Source: Henningerozyma blattae CBS 6284 (lineage: Eukaryota; Ascomycota; Saccharomycetes; Saccharomycetales; Saccharomycetaceae). Taken from it: 64,000 nt of DNA. The notes beneath the pieces are model-generated. The model made no database searches. It saw only the letters and a program-made list of their open reading frames with translations, and was not told the DNA's origin. The translations under genes and the position numbers were made by a program. This document shows positions 32,730-41,436 of the stretch, in pieces; positions within the stretch are counted from its first letter, which is position 1, and the number at the start of each line of letters is the position of its first letter. Where the stretch lies: the NCBI RefSeq assembly GCF_000315915.1, contig NC_020190.1, forward strand, positions 620,001-684,000, read 5' to 3'.

Positions 32730-32784
32730 AAGGCATTGGAAAGGCATTGGAAAGGCATCGAAAAGGTATGGAAAAGGTATCTAT
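32730..32784. repeat. Tandem repeat of 11 bases, five units
   Basis: Units AAGGCATTGGA (twice exact, 32730 and 32741), AAGGCATCGAA, AAGGTATGGAA and a degenerate AAGGTATCTAT. It lies at the edge of the GC-rich island. Confidence 0.85.
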
Positions 32785-33249
32785 TAGCCTTAAATGTCTG
32801 TGTCATATCCGTGCCCTATCTTTGCCCTAGCATTGTGGTCGAAAATTCAAGGCACAAACAAACAGAGTCCAATAAACAGAAACTTATAATATTATGCTTA
32901 TGCTATTTACTTTTGTTGTGTGTATATGGTGTGTGATTGTATAGGTACTGAAGAAAGCAAATCAAAGGCGTATTAGGTGATGCTAATGGTGTTAAGGATG
33001 TTAAGAAAGAGTATGATAATGAGACCACTCAAGTTTGTGGTGTAGTGTGTGGTGTTGGGAAGTACAGTGCTTATTGGAGACTCAGGCTAAATCTTAGCTA
33101 AGCTGAAAGACAAAAGGGCTCTTTGTTGACTGGAGTTTGACTCAAATGCTAAGAAGCTTTCGTTACTGTCGGGCCGACGTTAACTATAATCTAATGTAAA
33201 TAACCTTTTAGTATTACCCCATACATAGATAGGTATCGTATAACAATTT

Positions 33250-33382
33250 ACTTAGTGTACCTAATGTTTTACAGAGTGTTTTTTTTTGGTGTATTTGGTG
33301 TTTTATTTAGAATTTTGCATAACGTCTTGCTTAGCGTTCCGCTTGGCGTTTTGCTTCACATTTAACGTGTTTCTTAACGTAC
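33250..33382. repeat. Degenerate 12-base tandem repeat
   Basis: Best units CGTCTTGCTTAG (33323), CGTTCCGCTTGG (33335) and CGTTTTGCTTCA (33347), then CATTTAACGTGT. Weaker TTAGTGT/TTGGTGT-like units precede them from about 33250. Similarity is by eye. Confidence 0.6.
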
Positions 33383-34216
33383 CCAATCATCTTTCTCTTG
33401 ACATGTTTTTTTTTGGCAATTAATGCATTTGACAAAATGGGTGTGTGCAAAAAAAGGGGACACAAAAATAAATATTAAATCAAAATTAAAAAAAAAAAAA
33501 GAAAATTATTCAACTATTTCCCTATTCATGCGACAAAAGGTGTACCTAAACTAGAGGGTGTTTTGGGAACTTAATCACAACTTGCCTATACAATGACTTC
33601 TCGAAGACTTTTCGCGATACTAGTTTAGGTGCCAAGAAAATATTACAATCTCGTTCTACTATGGGTGGGATATAGGCATGTAATTGAATTCTTGTACTAA
33701 TATTGGCTTTGTAATAATTTTACGTCGTTTTCCGCCAATCAGTTTGGACCGTGTTTAGACCTTTATTGAAAGAGTGAGGGGAAGGTGAAAGAGGGTGAGA
33801 GATATGCTCTACCCTCATGGGCGTCGATCCCTTATTCTATACGAAACTCAATACAATCTCACATGACTTTTTCATTATCCCTTAAGCGCCAGTCTTTTGA
33901 GTATTTTTTTATTCACTCCGATCGCATGCACTACAATTACACACACGAATTTTATTAGTTTTGCCTTTTAGGCTTACCATTAATGAAAGATATCTTTGCT
34001 TAATGAGTTGGAAACGTGGCTTATTGTATTTTAGCGGCTTCCATTATTTCAATCCCCCTTTTCTTCTCTTCTCTTATCTTATGTCATCTGCTCTGTCCTA
34101 CCCTTTTCTTCTATACATTGTTCTATAAATTCCTCCAAACCTTGTGTTGTCCTGTCTAGTCATTCCACTTCCGCTTTATAACGATACTTTTATTGAGAAA
34201 AACTAACGAATGAAGT

Positions 34217-34307
34217 GCGGGTTTAGCTCAGTTGGGAGAGCGCCAGACTGAAGAATACTTCGGTTTAAGATATCTGGAGGTCCTGTGTTCGATCCACAGA
34301 AGTCGCA
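34217..34307 (+). tRNA. tF(GAA): tRNA-Phe(GAA) with intron
   Basis: The gene is nearly the S. cerevisiae tRNA-Phe. D arm GCTC..GAGC, anticodon stem CCAGA/TCTGG, anticodon GAA at 34250-34252, T arm CTGTG-TTCGATC-CACAG (34283-34299), discriminator A at 34307. An 18-base intron (34254-34271) follows G37, in the canonical place, with a CTTCGG core like that of S. cerevisiae. The acceptor stem GCGGGTT / AAGTCGC has an odd G:G opposition at pair 5:68, where S. cerevisiae has A:U. A T-rich tract follows as terminator. Confidence 0.95.
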
Positions 34308-35144
34308 TTTATTTTTTTAATTTTCTTTAAACGTAACAATTTTAAGCTTTGCTACTCCCAGTAGTGTATCTTTTTGGCTGCTAGTTTAATACCAACTGTT
34401 TATTAAACTAGACAACTACATACTTGAGCCTATGTAAGTTAAATATTATTATTATTACGTTCCGATTTGTTCACTATACACTTCCATCTTTTGTATTTCG
34501 TTCGTTTTGTTCTACCCATACCCTCTAGTTTATTTCATTTAGCTTTAGATTCTTAAATAGAATTTATGTTCATGATTCACTTACTTGTTAATCTACATGT
34601 TCATTCCGTTATCAGGTGATCCTGATTTATACACGTGACTAAAGTAGCTCACACTACGTGACAGCATTTATATTTTTTTTTTGAGAATTTTCACTTTTCA
34701 CGTGATTTAGCTTTTTTTTAGTTGACCTAATTGGTGTCACATGTTTGACTTTTTCTTTTCTTTTTAATTCTTTTTTCCGTCACACAGGTGTCATCTGGCG
34801 CGCTTGTTTGCGATAACCCCAGAGTACCATTGAATGAAAACTTCGGTTTCACTCCGAAAACGGGGCCAGATAACTAAGGCTTTCGATATATTATTATAGT
34901 ACATTTGACAAATAAATACTAAGGATCTCTATACAAATTTTATATATTAAAATTTACACGTATATATATATATTTTTAATTGCATATTACATATTGCTCT
35001 TATATCAAACAATAACATAGAGAGGTATTCATTTTTGCGTTTCGTTTTGTTTATTTTTTTTTCGTTGATTTTTTTTCCCTTAATACAACACCTCGAGCAA
35101 AGATCCCTTAATAAACCATACACACTCTCACACATACATACACC
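34308..35144 (+). promoter_or_regulatory. Promoter region of COR1
   Basis: About 840 bases between the tRNA gene and COR1. It contains three CACGTG-like sites (ACACGTGAC at about 34630, ACTACGTGA at 34655, TCACGTGA at 34698-34705) and TAATTGGT at 34728-34735. The first kind fits Cbf1, the last is the TNATTGGT form of the Hap2/3/4/5 CCAAT box. Confidence 0.6.
34698..34735. promoter_or_regulatory. Cbf1-type and Hap2/3/4/5-type sites upstream of COR1
   Basis: The palindrome TCACGTGA (34698-34705) and TAATTGGT (34728-34735) lie 23 bases apart, about 410-450 bases before the COR1 ATG. Genes for cytochrome bc1 subunits in yeast use this pair (Cbf1 and the Hap complex) for respiratory control. Confidence 0.6.
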
Positions 35145-36548
35145 ATGTTAAGATCAAACATCATCAAAAACTTATCCACAAAGAGGTTCTATTCGGAAGT
35201 TTTAAACTCTTCAAAACTTCAAATCACCGATTTATCAAATGGGATCATCGTCGCCACTACTAATAACTTGTCAAACCCAGCTGACCCTCCAACCATTGGA
35301 TTAACTTTTGGTTCGGGTTCTTCTTCGGAAACTCCATACAACAATGGTATTTCCAATATCACTTCTAAGATTTTCCAAAATAATTCCAACTTGGCTCAAG
35401 CTTCTCAAAATGGGTTTAAATTGAATTCCATCGTCGAGAGAGAATATCAAAATTATTCAGTCACTTTGAATAATAAAGATACTTTAGGTGCTTTGAAATT
35501 CTTACAAAATAGTTTTGGTGAAAATAATAAATCTCTCTCTGAAGCAAATGTTGCTGAAGCCAAATCAAAAGTCTTGAATCAATTGGAACAATTCGAAGCT
35601 GTTGATCAAAATAGTAGAATCATCGAACATTTACATTCCACTGCATTCCAAAATACTCCTCTATCTTTACCAAAGAGAGGTACTGTTGAATCAGTTGAAA
35701 ATGTAGAAACCTCAGATGTCCAAGCTTTTGCCAATAAAAATTTCACCAATTCAAATGTGGTCATTGTAGGTTCAGGTTTCAATGATGTAGTTGCTCATAA
35801 GGAATTCGTCAAACAAGTCGACTCTATCATTTCTTTAAATAATTCGGAATTGATCCCTAAGGATCAATTGAAACCTGTAGCCAAATCCACTTTCTTGGGT
35901 TCAGAAGTAAGATTGAGAGATGATACTTTACCAAAGGCTTGGATCACTATTGCAGTGGAAAGTGAACCATTAACTTCCCCAGATTATTTAACTGCTAAAT
36001 TGGCTTCAGAAATCTTTGGTTCTTACAACGCTTTCGAACCAAGATCAAGATTACAAGGTGTTAAATTATTGGATAATTTGCAAGAATATCAATTATGTGA
36101 AACTTTCAATCATTTCAATTATAGTTATAATAACACTGGGTTATGGGGGTTCTCCACTGTAACCACCAATTTCTCTCAAATTGATGATCTATTACATTTC
36201 ACTTTGAAACAATGGAACAGATTGACAATCTCAATAACTGAACAAGAATTAGCAAGAGGTAAAGCTTTATTGAAATTGAAATTAGGGTTACCTGTTTCCA
36301 ACTCAATTAACAATTCCATCATAGGTTCTAATATCTTAAGTCAAGTGTCTCCAATTGATCAACCAAATGATTCAACTAACTTATTGGAAACTTATAAAAA
36401 AATTGATTCCATAACTATAGCTGATATGAAGAATTGGGCTTCCAAGAGATTATGGGATCAAGATATCGCCATTGCCGGTGCAGGTCAAATCGAAGGGTTA
36501 TTAGATTACATGAGAATGAGAAACGATATGTCCATGATGAGATGGTAG
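35145..36548 (+). CDS. COR1: Cytochrome bc1 complex core protein 1
   Basis: 467 codons; S. cerevisiae Cor1 (YBL045C) has 457. The N-terminus MLRSNIIKNLSTKRFYSE is a mitochondrial presequence. The body has the M16 peptidase fold without the zinc-binding HxxEH signature, as expected for yeast core 1. It ends YMRMRNDMSMMRW, matching the family. Core 1 lies on the matrix side of complex III and is needed for its assembly and for contact with cytochrome oxidase. Position beside PSY4 (YBL046W) agrees with S. cerevisiae chromosome II. Confidence 0.95.
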   Translation: MLRSNIIKNLSTKRFYSEVLNSSKLQITDLSNGIIVATTNNLSNPADPPTIGLTFGSGSSSETPYNNGISNITSKIFQNNSNLAQASQNGFKLNSIVEREYQNYSVTLNNKDTLGALKFLQNSFGENNKSLSEANVAEAKSKVLNQLEQFEAVDQNSRIIEHLHSTAFQNTPLSLPKRGTVESVENVETSDVQAFANKNFTNSNVVIVGSGFNDVVAHKEFVKQVDSIISLNNSELIPKDQLKPVAKSTFLGSEVRLRDDTLPKAWITIAVESEPLTSPDYLTAKLASEIFGSYNAFEPRSRLQGVKLLDNLQEYQLCETFNHFNYSYNNTGLWGFSTVTTNFSQIDDLLHFTLKQWNRLTISITEQELARGKALLKLKLGLPVSNSINNSIIGSNILSQVSPIDQPNDSTNLLETYKKIDSITIADMKNWASKRLWDQDIAIAGAGQIEGLLDYMRMRNDMSMMRW

Positions 36549-37173
36549 TTTTTCTTTAATATATCAATTATCATATATATATATATTCTTAACAATTCCA
36601 CAGTTTGATTAAAAAATTTCCCCCAATTAGATTTTATCTTTTTCCATATTATTTTTTTTTTATTTTTCTGTGAAAAAATTTACCTATTTTTTGTCTTCTA
36701 TTCCCTCCTATTTTGATTTATTTATTTAAAATGAGATATATGATATATTTATTACTTTATTATTTATTCTATAACTTGTCTATATATTAACAGTTTTTTT
36801 GAAAAAAAAATATATATTCTTGTTTTTTGAAATAAAATTAATAATATTCTTGATAAATTTACAAATTTATAAAAAAAACTTAAATTTTAGTGTTACTAAA
36901 AGATGAATGATTAAAAAACTAATGAAGTTACTATATAAATATAGATAAGTATATTAAAAAAATGAAAAAAAAAAATATTGTTACATACATATTTGTATTA
37001 ATTGAATATGGGTATTAGAAATCATAATAATAATAGATAGAAGATGCTTGAGTTTGAAATGAAGATGTGTGATAATATTATATAATAAAAAATAACGAAA
37101 ATGAAATAAAAACAAGGAAAAAATACTGATGCTGGAAGTTTGAAAATAATAATACGTTTTAGGATAGATATAG
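36549..37173. other. Convergent 3' region COR1 / PSY4
   Basis: About 625 very AT-rich bases between two convergent stops. No gene or RNA seen. Confidence 0.6.
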
Positions 37174-38679
37174 TTATAGGTTTGTTTTTTTCTCTAATGC
37201 ATTGTGAGTTGAATCTTCCAAATTTGAATCCTTTAAATTCGATTCAGATTCATTATCGGCTAATGTGGTTTCAGACGGAGATTTCAATGATAAATTAGTA
37301 TTGTTCTTATCATCTGTTGTAGTTGAAATTGACCCCTCATTATGATAACTATTATTCATCGATTTTTGTCTTTTAGTTACATGAATATTATCTGATAATA
37401 TATCTTCAATGGAATCTACATTGTTGTTATTCCCATTATAAAGAGAGCTTGTATAATCATAATCATCTAATTCTGTCGATATCTTACGCTTTAATGACGC
37501 GGTTTTTATATATTCTTGCTGTGGATCTTCTTCTTCTTCTTCTTCTTCTTCTTCTTCTTCTTCTTCTTCTTCTTCATTTCCGTCCACTTCTTCTTTCTCT
37601 TCATCATCATCAGTTGTATTTGTTAACTCATCCATATCCATAGTAGAATTGTCTATGTAATCATCATCATCTTCATCATCATCCTCGTCATCCTCCTTTG
37701 ATAGTAATATATTATTTGATGGACGTCTATCACACTCATCATCAAGTTTATCCTTTTGTAAAGTTACATTTTCGTCTGAAGCTTCTTTTTCTTTTGATTC
37801 TAAAATATCAATATCTTCCTCTAAATCTCGGTCTTCCTTTTCTGGCTCTTCCTCTTCATCATCATCATCATAACCAAAAGTGGAATTAATTATACCATCT
37901 ATTTCTTTTATAAATGGTTTTAATTGTGACTTTGTATCTTCATTTAACCAATCTAATTTAATTAAAGACACATCATTTGAAGGATTTTGATTTTTTTCAA
38001 TTATATTAATAGAATTAAAATTCGAATATTTATAAATTGAATCAACAAAACAACATTTTTCCATAGAATTAACAAATTTAGAAAATTCATTAATTTTGAA
38101 AAATTTCAATGGATTAAAACATAATTCAATTATTCTAATAATAGTAAATGGTAGATTTTTATTCTTAAAAAATTTTTCATTTAAATAGTTGCCAAATTTT
38201 AAAATTTTTCCGTTTAATTCTTTATCTTTACTATTAAAAATTTCGAAAGGGATAGTTTCAGTCATATGATTAAGTAATTGATCAATAATAATTTGTTTTT
38301 GATCACAATCATTCAAAAGAGATTCATTTTTATTGTTTAGAATATCGTTTAAAAGGGTATATAATTCTAAAGAATTAATCCCCATTCTGTGACCAAGTAA
38401 ATCTTCTTCATCACTATTATTTTCAGTATTATCTAATGTATCCAAGGGAACTTCTTTTTCAGTTTCATTTTCAGTATCAGTTTTCTGTTGGTCTAAATTC
38501 TTTGATATTATTAAAGTATTATCATCACTATTATTATTTATAACAGAAGCAGAAGCAGAAGCAGAAGCAGAAGCAGAAGCAGAAGCAGAAGCAGAAGCAG
38601 AAGCAGAAGCAGAAGCAGAAGCAGAAGCAGAAGCAGAGGCTGGATTAGTATTAGAATTAGAAGTAAAGTGCTCTGTCAT
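37174..38679 (-). CDS. PSY4: Protein phosphatase 4 regulatory subunit Psy4 (PP4R2)
   Basis: 501 codons; S. cerevisiae Psy4 has 441. The conserved PP4R2 domain spans about residues 90-280 (LELYTLLNDILNNK, IPFEIFNSKDKELNGKILKF, LPFTIIRIIELCFNPLKFF). Psy4 targets the Pph3 phosphatase with Psy2 to dephosphorylate gamma-H2AX and end the DNA damage checkpoint. Two low-complexity parts are striking: about 16 Ala-Ser dipeptides at residues 14-45 encoded by a hexanucleotide repeat, and a long Asp/Glu-rich C-terminal half with about 15 Glu in a row encoded by GAA/GAG repeats (37528-37575). Confidence 0.9.
   Translation of the reverse strand: MTEHFTSNSNTNPASASASASASASASASASASASASASASASASVINNNSDDNTLIISKNLDQQKTDTENETEKEVPLDTLDNTENNSDEEDLLGHRMGINSLELYTLLNDILNNKNESLLNDCDQKQIIIDQLLNHMTETIPFEIFNSKDKELNGKILKFGNYLNEKFFKNKNLPFTIIRIIELCFNPLKFFKINEFSKFVNSMEKCCFVDSIYKYSNFNSINIIEKNQNPSNDVSLIKLDWLNEDTKSQLKPFIKEIDGIINSTFGYDDDDEEEEPEKEDRDLEEDIDILESKEKEASDENVTLQKDKLDDECDRRPSNNILLSKEDDEDDDEDDDDYIDNSTMDMDELTNTTDDDEEKEEVDGNEEEEEEEEEEEEEEEEDPQQEYIKTASLKRKISTELDDYDYTSSLYNGNNNNVDSIEDILSDNIHVTKRQKSMNNSYHNEGSISTTTDDKNNTNLSLKSPSETTLADNESESNLKDSNLEDSTHNALEKKTNL
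38545..38640 (-). repeat. Hexanucleotide repeat coding for Ala-Ser in PSY4
   Basis: Fifteen exact AGAAGC units on the plus strand (38545-38634) plus one variant (AGAGGC). On the coding strand this is (GCTTCT)n, giving Ala-Ser repeats. Such perfect repeats usually vary in number between strains. Confidence 0.9.
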
Positions 38680-39225
38680 ATCTTAAATATCCTTTACCTT
38701 ATTGAAAAAAAAAATAAAAAAACTAATTTATTCTCTAATTCTTTTGTTACTCTTTCAATTATCTTTAGTATATGAATTTTATTATAATTTCAACTGCTGC
38801 AATAATTCTTTTGTTATTTCTTTATTTTTTTAAAATATTTATTTTATTTTATTCTTTTGGTTTCATTTCTTTTCATGCAATAGTAGTTTGCATAGATTAA
38901 TATAATTATATTTCATATCTCATCATATCATTTCTTTCCTAGTCCGTTATTTTTTTTTTTTATTCATTTTCGTATTTCGGATTTGCGAATGACGAAACCA
39001 AATATTTTTTTTTTATCATTGGCAAAATTGATAAAAGTTTAATTTTTTTTTGTTTAATTAATATTTTAATTTTCTCAATCGCCCGAAATGTATCCCAATT
39101 GGGAGCCTGCCGAGAGCGAAAAGTATCATCAAATTAGAAAAATGATAAGTGAATCTATATGTAAAAAAAAAACTAGAATTAATTTCAATCAATATATTAT
39201 AATTATCAAATCAAACACATTTGCC
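38680..39225. other. Divergent promoter PSY4 / RSM7
   Basis: About 545 bases with many poly-T and poly-A runs. The RSM7 frame is open upstream to 39088, but that part is not taken as coding. No specific site recognised. Confidence 0.5.
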
Positions 39226-40206
39226 ATGTATAGAGCAATTCTAAGGAGGCCATGTGCAAGGTCGAACGTGTCTTTGCTTGCCCCAATCGTACGTCCCAAT
39301 TTTGTGAGAGTAACACCGTTTAGAGGATTAGGATATTCGAGCGTAAGATATAATGATTTAAAAAAGGATACTCCAGACTCCGTGAATAAAAATATTACAA
39401 ACCAACCGGAAGATTTGATTGAAGGTCTTGCAAGTAATAAAGAAGATTTGAATGAGAGCATTGCAACCCAGGTACAAGAATTGGGTGAAAATGTTGCAAC
39501 TCAACAACAAGATTCAAATAATCTCATTGGCAATATTCAAGAAGGGATATCGGACGAAGAAGCACAAGAATGGTTAGATAGTATTCAAGAACTTCGAAAA
39601 GAGTTTGCATCGAATGGTCATTTCTTACCTGAGGAGGCATTAGCTCCACCAGGACAAGCTCGTACAAGTATTTGGGATTCTTCGTCGACTATCAAAGATT
39701 CTATCGATATGGAATTTGAAGGGTTGAATGACCGTTGGAAACCAAGAGTTCCAAGTTACCAAGAGACTAAAGAAGTTCTTGAATCATTAGACGATCCTGT
39801 CATCAGACATATTACGAATTTAATAATGAGAGATGGGAAACGTGAAAAGGCACAACGTATCTTATCGAGAGCGTTATATTATTTATTCTGTGAAACTCGT
39901 AAGGATCCCAAAAAATTATTGCATGAATGTCTTGATTCATTAGCTCCATTAGTGACCACCAAGACTTTCAAAACTGGTACAGCCAAAGCTGCAACTATTC
40001 CTGTTCCCCTAAGTGAAAGACAAAGACATCGTATGGCATGGAAATGGATCATGGATGGTGCCAATAAGAGAGTATCGAGTGATATTTCTGTTCGTCTTGG
40101 CCAAGAATTATTGGCTGTTTATAATGGGAATAGTAGTGGGTTTGAAAAACGAAACCAAATGCATAAGACTGCTGTAGCCAATAGAGCATATATCAAATTC
40201 AAATGA
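39226..40206 (+). CDS. RSM7: Mitochondrial small ribosomal subunit protein uS7m
   Basis: 326 codons from ATG at 39226. The frame begins at 39088, but the Met at 39226 ([20 protein letters not shown]) starts a typical mitochondrial presequence and is preferred. The uS7 domain is at the C-terminus (about residues 180-326): [56 protein letters not shown], ending [14 protein letters not shown]. cerevisiae Rsm7 (YJR113C) has 247 residues; the extra length is an acidic Gln/Asn/Glu-rich segment at about 45-110. It belongs to the mitoribosome small subunit head. Confidence 0.93.
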   Translation: MYRAILRRPCARSNVSLLAPIVRPNFVRVTPFRGLGYSSVRYNDLKKDTPDSVNKNITNQPEDLIEGLASNKEDLNESIATQVQELGENVATQQQDSNNLIGNIQEGISDEEAQEWLDSIQELRKEFASNGHFLPEEALAPPGQARTSIWDSSSTIKDSIDMEFEGLNDRWKPRVPSYQETKEVLESLDDPVIRHITNLIMRDGKREKAQRILSRALYYLFCETRKDPKKLLHECLDSLAPLVTTKTFKTGTAKAATIPVPLSERQRHRMAWKWIMDGANKRVSSDISVRLGQELLAVYNGNSSGFEKRNQMHKTAVANRAYIKFK

Positions 40207-40290
40207 TAACATTGTATTTACTTGTACATATAAATATAAATATATATATATAAAATATAGTTCTTTTCTATATAACTATATTAATTTAAT

Positions 40291-40722
40291 TCAATTTTCA
40301 TGGAAATAACCCAAAGATATTCCTATAACAGAGCCCACCAAATTAGCCAATATATCTTTGGTATCGAATTTACGTTTCCCACCAGTTAAATAATCTTGAA
40401 TGAATTCACTAAAGATGGTAACGACAAAACATATAATTGAAATCACATAATATTTATTCAATTTAATAACCAATTCTAAATCATTATATGCCAAGAATCG
40501 TTGTTGAATTATTCGAGTTGTGGGTTCTATTCTTAAATACTTGTACCTTAGAGTTTTGACCAATAAGAAAGCTTCAATGGTAAAGACAATCACATGGGCT
40601 ATCTTATCATGGTTCTGAGTAATAGATTTAACGAATTCATTAGTAGTTAATAACAAATATAGAGATAGTGTGGTAAAAAGTAAAAGTGTTGTAATATAGT
40701 TTTTCCTAAATTGGGAGACCAT
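40291..40722 (-). CDS. YJR112W-A: VanZ-like membrane protein, YJR112W-A counterpart
   Basis: 143 codons with about four membrane segments: residues 8-26, 42-56, 91-110 and 122-138. The pattern, with a conserved HDKIAHVIVF-type segment after the first helix and EFIQDYLTGGKRKFDTKDILANLVGSVIG near the end, is that of VanZ-like proteins. Position between RSM7 (YJR113C) and EDE1/PXP2 (YJR111C) identifies it with YJR112W-A, an uncharacterised S. cerevisiae gene that to my knowledge has an intron. Here it is one uninterrupted frame. It converges with RSM7 (84 bases between stops). Confidence 0.85.
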   Translation of the reverse strand: MVSQFRKNYITTLLLFTTLSLYLLLTTNEFVKSITQNHDKIAHVIVFTIEAFLLVKTLRYKYLRIEPTTRIIQQRFLAYNDLELVIKLNKYYVISIICFVVTIFSEFIQDYLTGGKRKFDTKDILANLVGSVIGISLGYFHEN

Positions 40723-41436
40723 ATTGTATTTACCATTTTAGATACGATCTCATTATAGATCTAAGATGATCGCATCTCATTGTTTTGTCCCTTTCTAGCC
40801 AAGCCAATAATTAGGAGACGTAACCAGCCCTAAGCGTGCCCTAAACAGCCCTAAACAGCCCTAAACAGCCCTAAACCAACCACGAACCCTACAAAATTCT
40901 CACAAACCCTAAATCACGTGCACAAATTTTTCAACCCCGCTCCCGGCGCATTTCCGAATCCGTCGCCGTATGTTCCGAATGTTTTCATGATAGGAGATTC
41001 CCAGATATTCAATTCTTCACCATGTCTCGGGGAGATTGACGGCGTATGCTAGGATAGCATGGAGGAAGAGTTCCTGTCTCTTAGGATTCGCATGTTGTCG
41101 TGGTATTAAAAAAGAAATACAAAGCAACTTACTTTATGTTAAACATACTTCAATGTATCCTTTTATTATTTTTATTATTATTTTTTATTTTTAATATTTT
41201 CTTATATATTTATTTTCATATTCATTTTTATGATCATTTTTTTTCTTGGTATATTCTTCATTGGACCATTAACACCATTTTGATTTGTATCTCCTATCTT
41301 ATTTGACAACAAGATCCATTGCTATTCCTCCCCAATCTATTTTCTTTTTTAATTTTCTCAATTCCTCAATTCTCTTTCCTTTCCAAACAAATCAAATACA
41401 AAAAACCTTTCGATCTTCACGTATCTTCATTGAAAC
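40723..41436. promoter_or_regulatory. Divergent promoter YJR112W-A relative / EDE1
   Basis: About 710 bases with a CCCTAA array (40828-40913), ATCACGTGC right after it (40913-40921), then a GC-rich, CG-containing stretch to about 41100, then T-rich DNA up to EDE1. The first part looks like a compact regulatory region serving both genes. Confidence 0.6.
40828..40913 (+). promoter_or_regulatory. Array of CCCTAA motifs with 10-base spacing
   Basis: CCCTAA occurs at 40828, 40839, 40849, 40859 and 40869 as a near-perfect CCCTAAACAG repeat, with a CCCTAC variant at about 40888 and another CCCTAA at 40908. ACCCTAA is the core site of Tbf1, which binds TTAGGG in promoters and subtelomeres of yeasts. 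Spacing of one helical turn puts the sites on one DNA face. Confidence 0.7.

Larger units (their letters stand above)
31200..34216. other. Gene-poor 3 kb upstream of ECM13 copy 2
   Basis: No supported gene. From left to right: an AT-rich proximal part with a GT repeat near 31314-31330, degenerate GAAT/GATA-rich DNA (31860-32040), the GC-rich island 32050-32660, an 11-base tandem repeat (32730-32784), a 12-base degenerate repeat (33250-33382), and the flank of the tRNA gene. Frames of up to 115 codons inside it read like chance translations. Confidence 0.55.

Noticed and set aside
32483..32830. 115-codon frame in the GC-rich island
   Set aside because: Arg/Lys/Gly-rich with no domain, and it runs into the 11-base tandem repeat; composition explains it.
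33780..33850. tRNA-like words (GCTCTACC, GTCGATCCC)
   Set aside because: No matching D arm or acceptor stem, and the supposed T stem does not pair.
27003..34216. Full retrotransposon or solo long terminal repeats
   Set aside because: No pol-like frame, and no pair of TGTTG...CAACA ends at LTR distance that I could find by eye.
39088..39225. N-terminal extension of Rsm7
   Set aside because: It would precede a typical mitochondrial presequence that starts at the Met at 39226.
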